A stretch of 64,000 nucleotides of DNA from contig CM049996.1 in the NCBI GenBank assembly GCA_016630955.3, positions 682,001 through 746,000 of the forward strand, in the 5' to 3' direction. This DNA comes from Didymella arachidicola (taxonomy: Eukaryota > Ascomycota > Dothideomycetes > Pleosporales > Didymellaceae). Both the position numbers and the translations under genes were made by a program. This document shows, piece after piece, positions 52,501 through 62,647 of this stretch (position 1 is the first letter of the stretch; the number at the start of each line of letters is the position of its first letter). A model generated the notes under the pieces. The model saw nothing but the letters and a program-made list of their open reading frames with translations. It had not been told where the DNA came from and did not search any database.

Positions 52501-52563
52501 AGCTGCATACCTGGCCAGGTACCGACTATATTACAGTCCACCATGTTCATGATGCTTCAAGAC
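49556..52563. other. Gene-poor region
   Basis: About 3 kb. The first few hundred bases are the 3' UTR of the regulator. The remaining ORFs on both strands are short, overlapping and without motifs. Nothing else was recognised. Confidence 0.4.
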
Positions 52564-53833
52564 TTAGAAGCCCTGCCTCTCTTTCGGTACATATCTCTCC
52601 TCCAAGTACTTCGCATCCTCATCGCTCAGTTTAAAGTTTGAGTTCTTAACTGTCTCCTCGACCCTTTCTTTACTGCTCAGGCCGATGATGGGGCAAACGC
52701 CCTTCTTGATCGTCCATGCTGTCGCAATGCATGCCATGCTGACGTTCTTCTTCTTCGCAATTTGCTCAACACGGCTGATGATCTCTTGGTCGACCTTATC
52801 TTCGCGCGCGTGGACGAGGTTTTCGAGGGTCTTGTCGGTCTGTGCACGGTTGGAGGAGCGGTCAGACCAAGGGCGGGTGAGGGCGCCGCGGGCGATGGGT
52901 GACCAGGGGATCAGGCCTACGCCAGTGTCTTGACAGTATGGAATCTAGTCTTCCCATCAGCATAAACTGCTACGAAGTCACTGTCGACCGAGCTTACCAT
53001 TTCCCTCTCTTCCTCGCGGTAGATCAGGTTGTAGTAGTTCTGCATACTGCTTTATGTTAGCATACGCTTACTATAGCTCCAGTATCTAGCAGACCTGATG
53101 AATTTGTGCCACCCATTCTTTCCAGCAATGTTCTGTAATGTCTGGAACTCCCAAGCCGCCATAGAGCTAGCACCGATGTACCTAACCCAGCCCTTCTCAA
53201 CAACATCATTGAGCGCCTTCATAATTTCCTCCCTCGGCGTACCACGGTCGAGACGGTGGATCTGCAAGACATCGATGTACGTGCCGAGGCGCTCGACGCT
53301 CTTCTCGACCGCGTCGAAGATGTGCTTACGGCTAAGACCAACCTGGTTGACCATCTCGCCGTCGTTAGCGGAGACCGCTGCGATGCTGAGGGACGGGTCC
53401 TCTTCATTGACGCCGAAGTAGCATTTGGAGAGGAGCACGAGCTTGTTGCGTGGAATACTGTACTGCTTGATGGCTTTGGCAATGATCTTCTCAGAGACGC
53501 CATGGGAGTAGATGTCGGCCTAAAGCAACTGTAAGCCACATTTTGGATTAAAGCGACTTCTCGAGGGCGAAGTCGCGTCTTAGAGCTGTTTCACGTACTG
53601 TATCCCATGTATTGATGCCTTGCTTGTAGGCGTGCTGGAGTATGGGCAGGGCAGCGTCCTCGTTGAGGACCCAGGGCTGCCACTTGTCGGAGCCGAAGCT
53701 CATGGCACCCAGGATGACCTGAGATACCTTCAGACCGGACTTACCCAGGCTGTTCAGGAAATGATCAGTCTATTGTTCGAGCTGTTGTAGCGGAAAGCAT
53801 GTACGTGACGTATTGCATCTTCTGATCAGCCAT
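52564..53833 (-). CDS. Aldo-keto reductase
   Basis: Five exons: 53833-53805, 53749-53599, 53519-53095, 53046-52998 and 52944-52564. They sum to 1035 nt, 344 residues. The order is LGKSGLKVSQVILGAMSFGS, then the catalytic Asp and Tyr in NTWDTADIYSHG, Lys in KLVLLSKCYFG and His in DVLQIHRLD. FISMQNYYNLIYREEEREM and GLIPWSPIARGAL follow. This is the fungal/yeast AAD or AKR9-like subgroup that reduces aldehydes with NADPH. The first exon is only 29 nt; intron 1 (53804-53750) uses a GTACAT donor. Intron 2 (53598-53520) has a GTACGT donor and intron 3 (53094-53047) a GTCTGC donor. The exact substrate is unknown. Confidence 0.88.
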
Positions 53834-54396
53834 CGCGTTTCCTATATGCTATCTTTAGGCCTCAAAGTTGATGGAGAGACTGCTTGCGACACAAAGAATA
53901 GAGGGCAAGTTGAGGAGCTTCGCAGGAGCGGGGCATGACAATATATTCAGCTGTCGAAGCTCTGGGTATTAAAGCCGAGCTGGGTGGAGATACATCTTTT
54001 CATGTCCGAGCCTTGTGTCATGAAGTGGGTACTAGAGTTGCCGCACATAGCGACCTTTGGTACTTGCGGCAAGCACCGTGATGGCGAAGGCATATTGCTG
54101 TAGGATCTTAGAATACGTATAAGGCAGAAGTTGATACTCGCGGGAGTATAGACAACGCCGGCGACGTGCGGTAGATCTCACGAACTCAGCCAAACTCAGC
54201 CAAATGCATCACGACGCACAACAGGGATAGCGAGTGTTTGAGGATGAACCCTCGCCCGTAGGCATGCTTTTTGCATTGCTAATGTGGCCATTGTACAATT
54301 GTACAGCCGTGTGAGCTATGAATGAACTCAGACCTCAGCTCGTAAGCCGACATCATCCCATGTGAACGCCTTGCCAGAAATCACACCACGAACGAC
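53834..54396. other. Intergenic, polyubiquitin 3' flank and AKR promoter
   Basis: About 560 bp. It contains a doubled 11-bp sequence (AACTCAGCCAA) near 54181-54205. No gene seen. Confidence 0.4.
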
Positions 54397-55426
54397 CTAC
54401 TGCCCGCCACGGAGACGAAGCACCAAGTGCAGCGTCGACTCCTTCTGGATGTTGTAGTCGGAAAGCGTGCGACCATCTTCCAGCTGCTTACCAGCGAAGA
54501 TGAGACGCTGCTGGTCAGGAGGAATACCCTCCTTATCCTGGATCTTAGACTTCACGTTGTCGATTGTGTCGCTGGACTCGACTTCCAATGTGATGGTTTT
54601 GCCGGTGAGCGTCTTGACGAAAATCTGCATGCCACCACGGAGACGGAGCACCAAGTGCAGCGTGGATTCCTTTTGGATGTTATAATCCGAGAGGGTGCGG
54701 CCATCCTCCAACTGTTTACCAGCAAAGATGAGGCGTTGCTGATCAGGAGGAATGCCCTCCTTATCCTGAATCTTGGACTTGACGTTGTCGATGGTATCCG
54801 ACGACTCAACCTCGAGCGTGATGGTCTTGCCAGTCAAGGTCTTGACGAAGATCTGCATACCACCGCGCAGGCGCAAGACGAGATGCAGTGTGGACTCCTT
54901 CTGAATGTTGTAGTCGGAGAGCGTGCGCCCATCCTCAAGCTGCTTGCCAGCGAAGATCAAGCGCTGCTGGTCTGGGGGAATGCCTTCCTTATCCTGAATC
55001 TTGCTCTTTACGTTGTCGATGGTATCGGAGGACTCGACTTCGAGAGTAATAGTCTTGCCAGTCACTGATAACCGTATTAGTATTAGTTTATGGCATTCGA
55101 CAGGCGCCGTGACAACTTACGAGTCTTGACAAAGATCTGCATGCCACCACGAAGGCGGAGGACGAGATGCAGTGTGGACTCCTTCTGAATGTTGTAGTCG
55201 GAGAGCGTGCGCCCATCCTCAAGCTGCTTGCCAGCGAAAATCAAGCGCTGCTGGTCTGGGGGAATGCCTTCCTTGTCCTGGATCTTGCTCTTGACATTGT
55301 CGATAGTGTCAGAAGACTCCACCTCAAGGGTGATCGTCTTGCCGGTGACTGCGAGGCTGTTAGCAAATACAGGCGCAACCGGCGGTGGCGGGAACGCTAC
55401 GTACGGGTCTTGACGAAGATCTGCAT
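54397..55426 (-). CDS. UBI4: Polyubiquitin, four head-to-tail ubiquitin units
   Basis: Exons 55426-55405, 55348-55121 and 55064-54397 sum to 918 nt, 305 residues: 4 x 76 plus one extra Gln (RLRGGQ, stop). Each unit runs from MQIFVKT to LRLRGG and appears identical at the protein level, including the Lys48 region ([15 protein letters not shown]). Both introns fall at the same place, after the first base of the Leu8 codon, in units 1 and 2; units 3 and 4 have none. The C-terminal Gln blocks premature conjugation until processing by deubiquitinases. The product supplies free ubiquitin, especially under stress. Units differ at synonymous sites, so the copies are not recent identical duplicates at DNA level. 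Confidence 0.97.
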
Positions 55427-56573
55427 GGTTGTGCTGGGTATGTCTTGTTGTCGTGATGTGTGTGTGTGTATGTGTGTGTAGTTCGCAGTGTGCACGTGGT
55501 TGTAGGTGAGTAGTGAATTGTTGTGTAAGAATGAGAGGGACGGAGGGGCAAGCCGGGTCTTAAGTAGGAGGAAGGCGTAGGCGGCAAGCTGAGGCTGTGA
55601 CAGTGATGGCAATGACGCTAACCCAAGGTGGCCCCTGCACCAATGAGATCAGGCATACGGAACGTTCGGGCAGGTTCGACCGAAAGCGTGCGCCCCGTTC
55701 ACTCATTTTGCTGTTCGCTCTTTGTCAGCTGTAGATTTCACAATGAGCTGGAATGCTCTCCCACTGCTGATTTTCGCAGTGGAACAGCGCACTGTTGTTG
55801 TGCCACCGGAGCTCGATGGTCTGTTCGCAGTCCTTCCCCGCTTCCGTTATCGCCCCATATGGCGTGTCTGGACCCATGTGACGCTTTCTTATCGACCAAA
55901 CAAGGCAATGTTGCCTCCAATACGGTACTCACGCCTTGCGCCTAATGCTTCAGCGCAGCATACGGAGTCTTACCTTAGGCCCTCTGCTCTCTGCTACTTC
56001 ACAATAGCAATATCGGCAACGTTGTGCACATACGATAACTTTGGGCTTGCGTTGAGCATTGCGCGATAAGATTGCGCCGCAGCGCTGACGTAGTGGATGA
56101 CTGCACGGTCCGAGAAGCCCCCAGTTGAGCGCCGCCAACCTGGAAAACCGTCATGTTTAGTGGCGATAATCACCCAATCCGAGCGTGTTGGGCGAAGTTT
56201 TTAACGATAATTTTTGGGACAACGAATTGTGGCGTATTCGTAAGCCAGGCAAACCTGCCTCAGGCTTGAGCGAGGTGCGGAATACTGTGTATGTAGGAAC
56301 GCCACAACGGCGACTGCGTATGGCTATGATTGGTCCCTTGGTGCATTTAAGAATCATCGGAACGAACCACAATATATGGGTGTTGCAGATCTCCCGAACA
56401 AAGTGGTATTGTTTGGTTGCTACGATCTGGTGTGAAGTCACAACGGCGTCACCCTGCGCGTGGCCTGTACTGCCTTGTATGTGAGCTTCAACTGTAATTC
56501 ATATTAGTGTCGAACAACCTCGGGCTGATATTGGCACCTGTTCCCTTGACTCGGTGACTCCAAGGATATCAAG
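55427..56573. promoter_or_regulatory. Polyubiquitin promoter and leader, plus intergenic DNA
   Basis: On the minus strand the leader is CA/AC-rich (a TG run on the plus strand at about 55457-55479), typical of strongly expressed fungal genes. A palindromic CACGTG (E-box-like) lies at 55493-55498. From about 55630 to 56570 I see no gene. Confidence 0.45.
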
Positions 56574-56966
56574 ATGGCAGCAAATCCAACACTCACCAAT
56601 CCTTCACTCACCGCGGCCGTGTGTAGCCTCGAACACAAGGCCTGGGCTGCCCTGTGCAACTCGGGTCACGAGTTGGTGCCCCTCCTGTCCAGCAACCCGG
56701 TCATGATTTTTCCAGGCGACCTCATCCTTACCGCCGTATCTTCGCCGACTGTTCACGAGATGTTGAAGAGCCCTGAGTTTCAGCCATGGAGCGACTACAA
56801 ACTCAGCCACGACGAGGTCGTCCCTCTCGGCAAGGACAGCGCCCTGATCTACTACCGTGTTGAAGCTCAGCGCGCAGATCAGTCCTTCAAGGCGATTTGC
56901 TCGAGCGCGTGGGTGCTGGAGGGACAGGATTGGAAAATGGCAAGCCACCAGCAGACCTTGATCTGA
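56574..56966 (+). CDS. NTF2/SnoaL-like fold protein (DUF4440 type)
   Basis: A single exon of 130 residues. N-terminal helix SLEHKAWAALCNSGHELVPLL is followed by VMIFPGDLILTAVSSP and paired strands ending in SSAWVLEGQDWKMASHQQT. This is the cone-shaped fold of SnoaL/DUF4440 proteins, where the terminal W.L..G.WK...HQ strand is typical. Such proteins may bind or isomerise small molecules or stress-related ligands. No catalytic residue can be assigned. It stands alone with its own promoter. Confidence 0.75.
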   Translation: MAANPTLTNPSLTAAVCSLEHKAWAALCNSGHELVPLLSSNPVMIFPGDLILTAVSSPTVHEMLKSPEFQPWSDYKLSHDEVVPLGKDSALIYYRVEAQRADQSFKAICSSAWVLEGQDWKMASHQQTLI

Positions 56967-57369
56967 TTATAAAGAACAAGATCACTTGGAGAGTTGAAAT
57001 GGCGTTTGAGCATGGAGAAAGGGTTGATACCCGGTGATTTGGTGGAGCAAGTCTAAATTGTTCGCAAAGCGCAGCAGATTAACTTTGGTAACACTGAAAA
57101 CATATCTACAGACGTCCAGCCTCACCATCCAAGATGCAACTTCCGACAACCCAATGTTCTGCATGCATCGCAGATGATGCTTTGATCCCCACATTGTGCG
57201 GCTAAAACTAGCGCCCGCTTCATGGGCCAGTGACGTACTGATCTTCAGGTTATGTAAAATGAGGAACGAACCCAACGCAGCTGCAAGATTAGCGAGATCG
57301 ATGATACTCCCTGTATTGACACGCAGTCTTCGATCCCCTCCTACTATAATCGTCAGACCACACTGCGCC
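56967..57369. other. Intergenic spacer
   Basis: About 400 bp between the NTF2-like gene and the 2H-phosphoesterase gene. The frame of the latter stays open upstream to 57196 but has no strong start. Probably promoter and 5' UTR. Confidence 0.4.
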
Positions 57370-58122
57370 ATGAACTACGCAGCAGCAGCAGGAGGAGGGT
57401 CAAGAGGGCCTCCACGACAGCCTATACAGCGGCCTCAGGATCCGCCTCAGGATCCGCCTCAACCAACGCCTGCATCCAATGGCCTGGCTGACCGACCTCG
57501 AAGTCCGCGCAAAAAAAGCCCGCATCGCCATGGACAGGCCTACCAGAATTCGGAACACGTAGCCCGCGATGAACACAAGCCTAACACCGGAGCTGAAGAG
57601 GAGCTTGTGTATGTCCTTACTCTTAAGCTGACAGACTCGCTGGCAAAACCCATGAATTTGTTGCGCGAGAAGTACTTTCCGAAGAGGCTGAACAGGACTC
57701 CTGCACATCTGACGCTGTTCCATGCCCTTCCTGACTCTCGATTCGCTGTAATCGATGGTGGCTTGTCGCAGCTATCTGCCAACACGAAGCCTTTCTTAGT
57801 CTCAACAGGGAAGCCGTTCCGTATGCGCCTCGGTGTAGGGATCAATGTCGGCAAGGGTTACAACAGAATGAAGCAGGTCCACGAAGATTTGCAATCGCAG
57901 TGGATGCCTCATCTCAGCGAGCAGGATCAGGGAGGATGGAAGCCGCATTGGACAGTCATGAACAAAGTCAACGAGGAGAAGAAGGTTGACGATGCGTTCC
58001 AGGCGGTTGAGAAGGACATGCTCCAGAACGTCCGGGAAGGGCAAGCGATTGGTCTCGACCTGTGGCGGTACGACAAGGGTAATTGGATATTCGCCAATGA
58101 GTACCAATTCAAGGGGCCTTGA
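57370..58122 (+). CDS. 2H phosphoesterase (2'-5' RNA ligase-like superfamily)
   Basis: A single exon; ATG 57370 gives 250 residues. An in-frame ATG at 57259 would add 37. The first 75 residues are low-complexity with Gly, Pro and Gln and a doubled QDPPQDPP from a 12-bp repeat. The domain then shows two HxT motifs: HLTLFHALPD and HWTVMNKV. This is the signature of the two-histidine superfamily that includes 2'-5' RNA ligases, tRNA-splicing cyclic phosphodiesterases and the Usb1 enzyme. The substrate is likely RNA or a nucleotide-derived cyclic phosphate. The low-complexity head may be strain-variable. Confidence 0.82.
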   Translation: MNYAAAAGGGSRGPPRQPIQRPQDPPQDPPQPTPASNGLADRPRSPRKKSPHRHGQAYQNSEHVARDEHKPNTGAEEELVYVLTLKLTDSLAKPMNLLREKYFPKRLNRTPAHLTLFHALPDSRFAVIDGGLSQLSANTKPFLVSTGKPFRMRLGVGINVGKGYNRMKQVHEDLQSQWMPHLSEQDQGGWKPHWTVMNKVNEEKKVDDAFQAVEKDMLQNVREGQAIGLDLWRYDKGNWIFANEYQFKGP

Positions 58123-59953
58123 AAGACTCGCCGCAGAGAAGACTTCAAAATTTTGGTGTAATCGTAGCATTGGAGTACCGTTCATGTTCAAGACAGGGTA
58201 ATTGAGACAGGGTCCTCAGTTGTGCTTGTTCCTCGTTGGCAGAGTATTGTACAGCGATTCAGCCTGCAACGCAATCAATAATGGCTGCTGAATCCCAATT
58301 ATCGATGTTTACTGTGATGACGCGGTGGAGTGGCGGTCGGTTACAAGACGGAGTAATCGCGGTCAGTTTTCCATGGCTTTGCCCATACTTGCCGCGAAAG
58401 GAAGGATGATGTTCACGTTGCGTGCCGTAGGCACACTGAACCAGCCCAGCACTCAAGCAGCTTCCCTTCCATCAAGGAACTGGAGACGCTTACGTGTGGC
58501 AGTAGCTCGATCGTATATTCTTCTCAATTCGCGCAATCGCTGGAACGTATGCGATAAGTTGCAGATTGTGAAGATATCCAAGCAGGCAGGCTTCCGGGAA
58601 TAAGCGCACACGCATGCTATTCACAACGCGTTAGCGTTCAGTATCCCACAGCTCCATGAGGTTGCCAGTATAGGCAGTGCGGCAACACCAGGCAGCTGTA
58701 GCGTGTATTGAGAACATTTCATCATTGAGCTGAAACGCCTGACAAGAGGAGGTGCGAGAACCAGCATTCATGATGCGTTCTGTAAATAGTCGCACCAAGC
58801 AGGGCAACGTTAAAGGAGGATTGCCTGTACGAAAACCAACAATGTCGGTGCTGAAAGACAATCGATCGACTTCGAGCGCTTAGGGTCGCAGAATCGTTGT
58901 AAAGATGTTAGTGGCCGCGATACGAGCTGTCGTTGCCCAAAATACTTCGCCTAGCACTCACAATACTGTGCAAGCGCATCAGGAGCAGTGTGAAGCTGGT
59001 CGGTTGCCACGTAAATACGACGCGCGTCGTAGTAAAAGGTCTTGCATTCCTTCGGACATCGGAAAAGACTCGTGAGGGGCCTGCTGGGGGTACCATGGGC
59101 AGACAGCCTTCTGAGACGTGGCCGAGTGACATTTTTCTGCACCCCGAGGATTCCAATATGCGTCCTTTGAGAGTGGCTGAAGACTTCACAGCAAATCACA
59201 TGTGGCCTTCTGGAAGTTGCATTACACTTTCGCCGGAAGAGGTAAGAGGGCACAGCCACAGAGCCGCTGGTAAGGGCGGGTGCTCTCCGCTTCGTGACCT
59301 GACATGTTGATCTCGAAAGCCTCTAATTTCGGCATAAGCTGCACGTGGTGCTCATCTCACTTGATCTTGCGCAAGGCGGTGTGCCGAGACGCGCAGAGGG
59401 AGGCATCAGATGCATCACTTGTACCTGCGAGATTCCGGGGCGCGCGGGCGTGATGGTCTTGCAGGATTGCAGCCTTCGGTCGAGTCTCGCTGGCCTAGCT
59501 GCGATGTCACCCCAGCTTTGACGTCGAAACGCAACAATGGTGCTCAATTTGCAAGCGGACGGGCTGGACGGATAGCAACGACAGAAGGAATCAAGGAGTG
59601 AAGCACAAGGGGGTCGGAGACGTTAGGAGGGAAACACGAGGTCTCTAGGGTAGCGGCCGAGGGAGAGGCCTTGGTTGGTAGGGAAAGGGGAATTGGTGGA
59701 CCCCTTCTTGGCTCGACCACGCGAAGCTAGGGGTGGTTCCTGACCAGATTCATAAGGTCCAGCTGTCCTCACCACTGCGCTCCTTGAATCTGTCTGCATA
59801 ACCACTGCCACTCATATATCCAGTGTTCTCGCCATAGTTCACTCGATTACCCCTCGTTCACACATTGAAGCTGTTGTTGAAAATACAAGCGCACTCCTCA
59901 GCCCCTCCACATACACCTTCTAGACCGGCTCCTCACACACCACCACCGCCAAC
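58123..59953. other. Gene-poor region and GDP-mannose pyrophosphorylase promoter
   Basis: About 1.8 kb with no supportable gene. The last 150 bp before 59954 is C-rich with CACCACC tracts, typical of the leader of a highly expressed gene. Confidence 0.4.
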
Positions 59954-61292
59954 ATGAAGGGTCAGTGCAGCCATGTATTACGTGCTTTTGCAGCGACTGA
60001 CAGACAATATAGCCATTATTCTCGTCGGAGGGTTCGGTACCCGCCTGAGGCCTCTTGTACGTCTTCTCCGCGCAATGCTCCCTCGCTGCAGAGCCCCGCG
60101 ATGCTCGACTCGAACCTGCAGTACTGACCCCGGTCGCAGACCCTCACATATCCCAAGCCGCTCGTTGAATTCGCCAACAAGCCCATGATCCAGCACCAGA
60201 TCGAGGCTCTCGCCGCTGCCGGTGTTACCGATGTCGTCCTTGCTGTCAACTACCGCCCCGAGATCATGGCCGAGGCTCTGAAGGAGGTCAGTACCTTAAA
60301 AACACATCGTTCGAGAAGAACCCGCGACTAACTCGCAACCGCAGTACGAGAAGCTGTACAACGTCAAAATCACATTCTCCGTCGAGACCGAGCCGCTTGG
60401 TACCGCCGGTCCCCTCAAGCTCGCAGAGGCCATTCTCGGAAAGGACGAGTCGCCGTTCTTCGTCCTAAACGCCGACGTTACCTGCGAATACCCTTTCGCA
60501 CAGCTCGCCCAGTTCCACAAGCAGCACGGCGATGAGGGCACAATCGTTGTCACAAAGGTCGAGGAGCCGTCCAAGTACGGTGTCGTTGTCCACAAGCCCA
60601 GCCACCCTTCGAGAATCGATCGTTTCGTCGAGAAGCCTGTCGAGTTCGTCGGCAATCGCATCAACGCCGGTATCTACATCCTCAACCCTAGCGTTCTTCA
60701 ACGCATCGAACTCCGACCCACCTCCATTGAGCAGGAGACCTTCCCTGCCATCTGCAAGGATGGCGGCCTGCACTCATTTGACCTTGAAGGCTTCTGGATG
60801 GATGTTGGACAGCCTAAGGACTTCCTGTCCGGTACATGCCTGTACCTCTCTTCGTTGCAGCGCAAGAACCCCAAGCTCCTAGTTTCGCCCAGCGAGCCTT
60901 ACGTCTACGGCGGCAACGTTATGATCGACGAGACGGCAAAAATTGGCAAGAATTGCCGCATTGGCCCCAATGTCACAATTGGCCCCAACGTCGTCATTGG
61001 CGATGGTGTCCGTCTCCAGCGCTGTGTGCTGCTGAAGAACAGTCGCGTCAAGGACCACGCCTGGGTCAAGTCAACTATCGTTGGCTGGAACAGCACCGTT
61101 GGCAAGTGGGCTCGTCTTGAGAACGTTACTGTTCTAGGTGATGACGTCTCCATCGGAGACGAGGTCTATGTCAACGGCGGTTCCGTCCTGCCCCACAAGT
61201 CCATCAAGCAGAACGTTGACAGTAAGTCTATCCCGCAACCTGTCACTTGTTGACGTCGCTAACATTCTACAGCTCCTTCGATCATCATGTAG
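59954..61292 (+). CDS. mpg1: Mannose-1-phosphate guanylyltransferase (GDP-mannose pyrophosphorylase)
   Basis: Five exons: 59954-59960, 60013-60056, 60140-60286, 60345-61221 and 61273-61292. They sum to 1095 nt, 364 residues, the usual length. The first exon is only seven bases (ATGAAGG). The nucleotidyltransferase motif GGFGTRLRPLTLTYPKPLVEF is split by intron 2. NADVTCEYPF has the metal Asp, and KYGVVVHKP and RFVEKPVEFVGN bind the sugar. A C-terminal left-handed beta helix follows (IGKNCRIGPNVTIGPNVVIG). It ends in TPSIIM encoded by the last exon. The enzyme makes GDP-mannose for N- and O-glycans, GPI anchors and cell-wall mannan. It is functionally upstream of the GPI8 step also in this window. 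Confidence 0.96.
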
Positions 61293-62040
61293 ACTTGCCG
61301 TCCTCTTTGACTTACAGGCCTATTCCATCGACCGGGTGCGATCGACGTACGGCGTTTTAATAACCTTCTACCTTCTTGTATATTCTGCGATACCGAACTT
61401 CTACGTTTTGCGAACAGCTGCATATAGAATGCAGATTTGTATGGATTTTCATCTCAACTCTTCGCATCGATCATCAAAAGCGCGTGGGGCTAGGGTTATG
61501 GGTCATGGGTTGGGAAGTGCGTGTCTACGGAACGTACAGGGTGCGACATTAGGGATTTGCAGCGTTTACGTTTCTTGGGCAGCAATAACGAAAGTTTGCT
61601 GCGACAACCATACCATTGACTCACGCATCGTACATAGTGAGATACATCCCCCGAAATCAAACGAGATACCCTGAAATCCGGTCAACCATCGATCCCAACC
61701 GCGTGTCTTTTGAAGTGTCGACATCTTACTAATAAACCCCCACCCACGCGCTATTCGGCAAGGCACTCGAGGCTTCCTGTCGGTCCTCGACTCGCTCAGT
61801 ACTGCAGGAGGAAAATTCGGCAACAACAGCAAGATCTACGCAGCCAGAGGGGAATGCTTCCGCAATCGATCGATGGGAATCATCGACCTTCTCCACAATA
61901 GTCGGGGAGGTACAGCTCGTAGCGGGCCCTTCTTACGACGGGAGTGCAGCGACTGTCCAAAAGCCAGTGACAGGTCTTTGTCCGGAAACAATGAACTCGC
62001 ATCAGAACTGTCCAGACATCGTGTGACTATTGCGAACTAA
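61293..62040. other. Intergenic 3' region
   Basis: About 750 bp containing the mpg1 3' UTR. No gene was recognised. Confidence 0.4.
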
Positions 62041-62647
62041 GATCACAGGTGTCCAATTTTGAGCTGGCTCTCCTGGAAACGTTCGTCATCTCGAGCGGTT
62101 TCGTACCTGAACTTATTGGCGTCATAAGCGAAACAATGATTCAACATGTCCTTACGAGACGTATCTTCAGATCTAGGTTTCCCAACGATATTCGATGGCC
62201 CTGAACTTTCCTCCAGGATTGTGCTCTCAAGAGTGTCGTTGCGGTATTACATTGGTCAATTCAGCATCTCATATGAACCAGCGCACCGGGCACAGAAGGT
62301 GTAGTTCCACGATTGTATGAAACGACTTCTTCTCCTGATTGGACAACACTAGCAGCGCTCTTGTATGCTATGCTCATCAAGCCACTACGATCATGCTCTT
62401 TGAGGGAAGCATCGACGAGCATTCTGGAACTTCACTCTCCTCTCTGATTGAAACGAGCGGTTCCAACCAGTCTATGAAGCTCATTATATCTGACTCCGTA
62501 CGGAGCGCTCATACGGCTCCAAGCTCAGATGGCGGCATTAACATCGAAGCTTACAACACAGTACTCATCCAGGAGCGCGAAGGAAGGGAATTGAAGGAAT
62601 TCGTTCCTGCCATTCAATCTCAGATCCTCAAAACAGTCAATGCTTGA
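62041..62647 (+). pseudogene. Decayed upstream coding sequence
   Basis: Around 62056-62390 one frame reads protein-like sequence (SNFELALLETFVISSGFVPE, then ALKSVVAVLHWS and SPDWTTLAALLYAMLIKP). It is broken by TGA at about 62202 and 62273. A second frame (62339-62644) then reads ATTIMLFEGSIDEHSG to VPAIQSQILKTV, ends with TGA at 62645, and continues in the same frame into the long open ORF to the right. I cannot find splice sites that repair all breaks. This could be a decayed 5' part or unrecognised introns. Confidence 0.4.

Noticed and set aside
54427..55068. 213-codon plus-strand ORF
   Set aside because: Antisense of the polyubiquitin repeats; its own repeats only reflect the 76-codon units.
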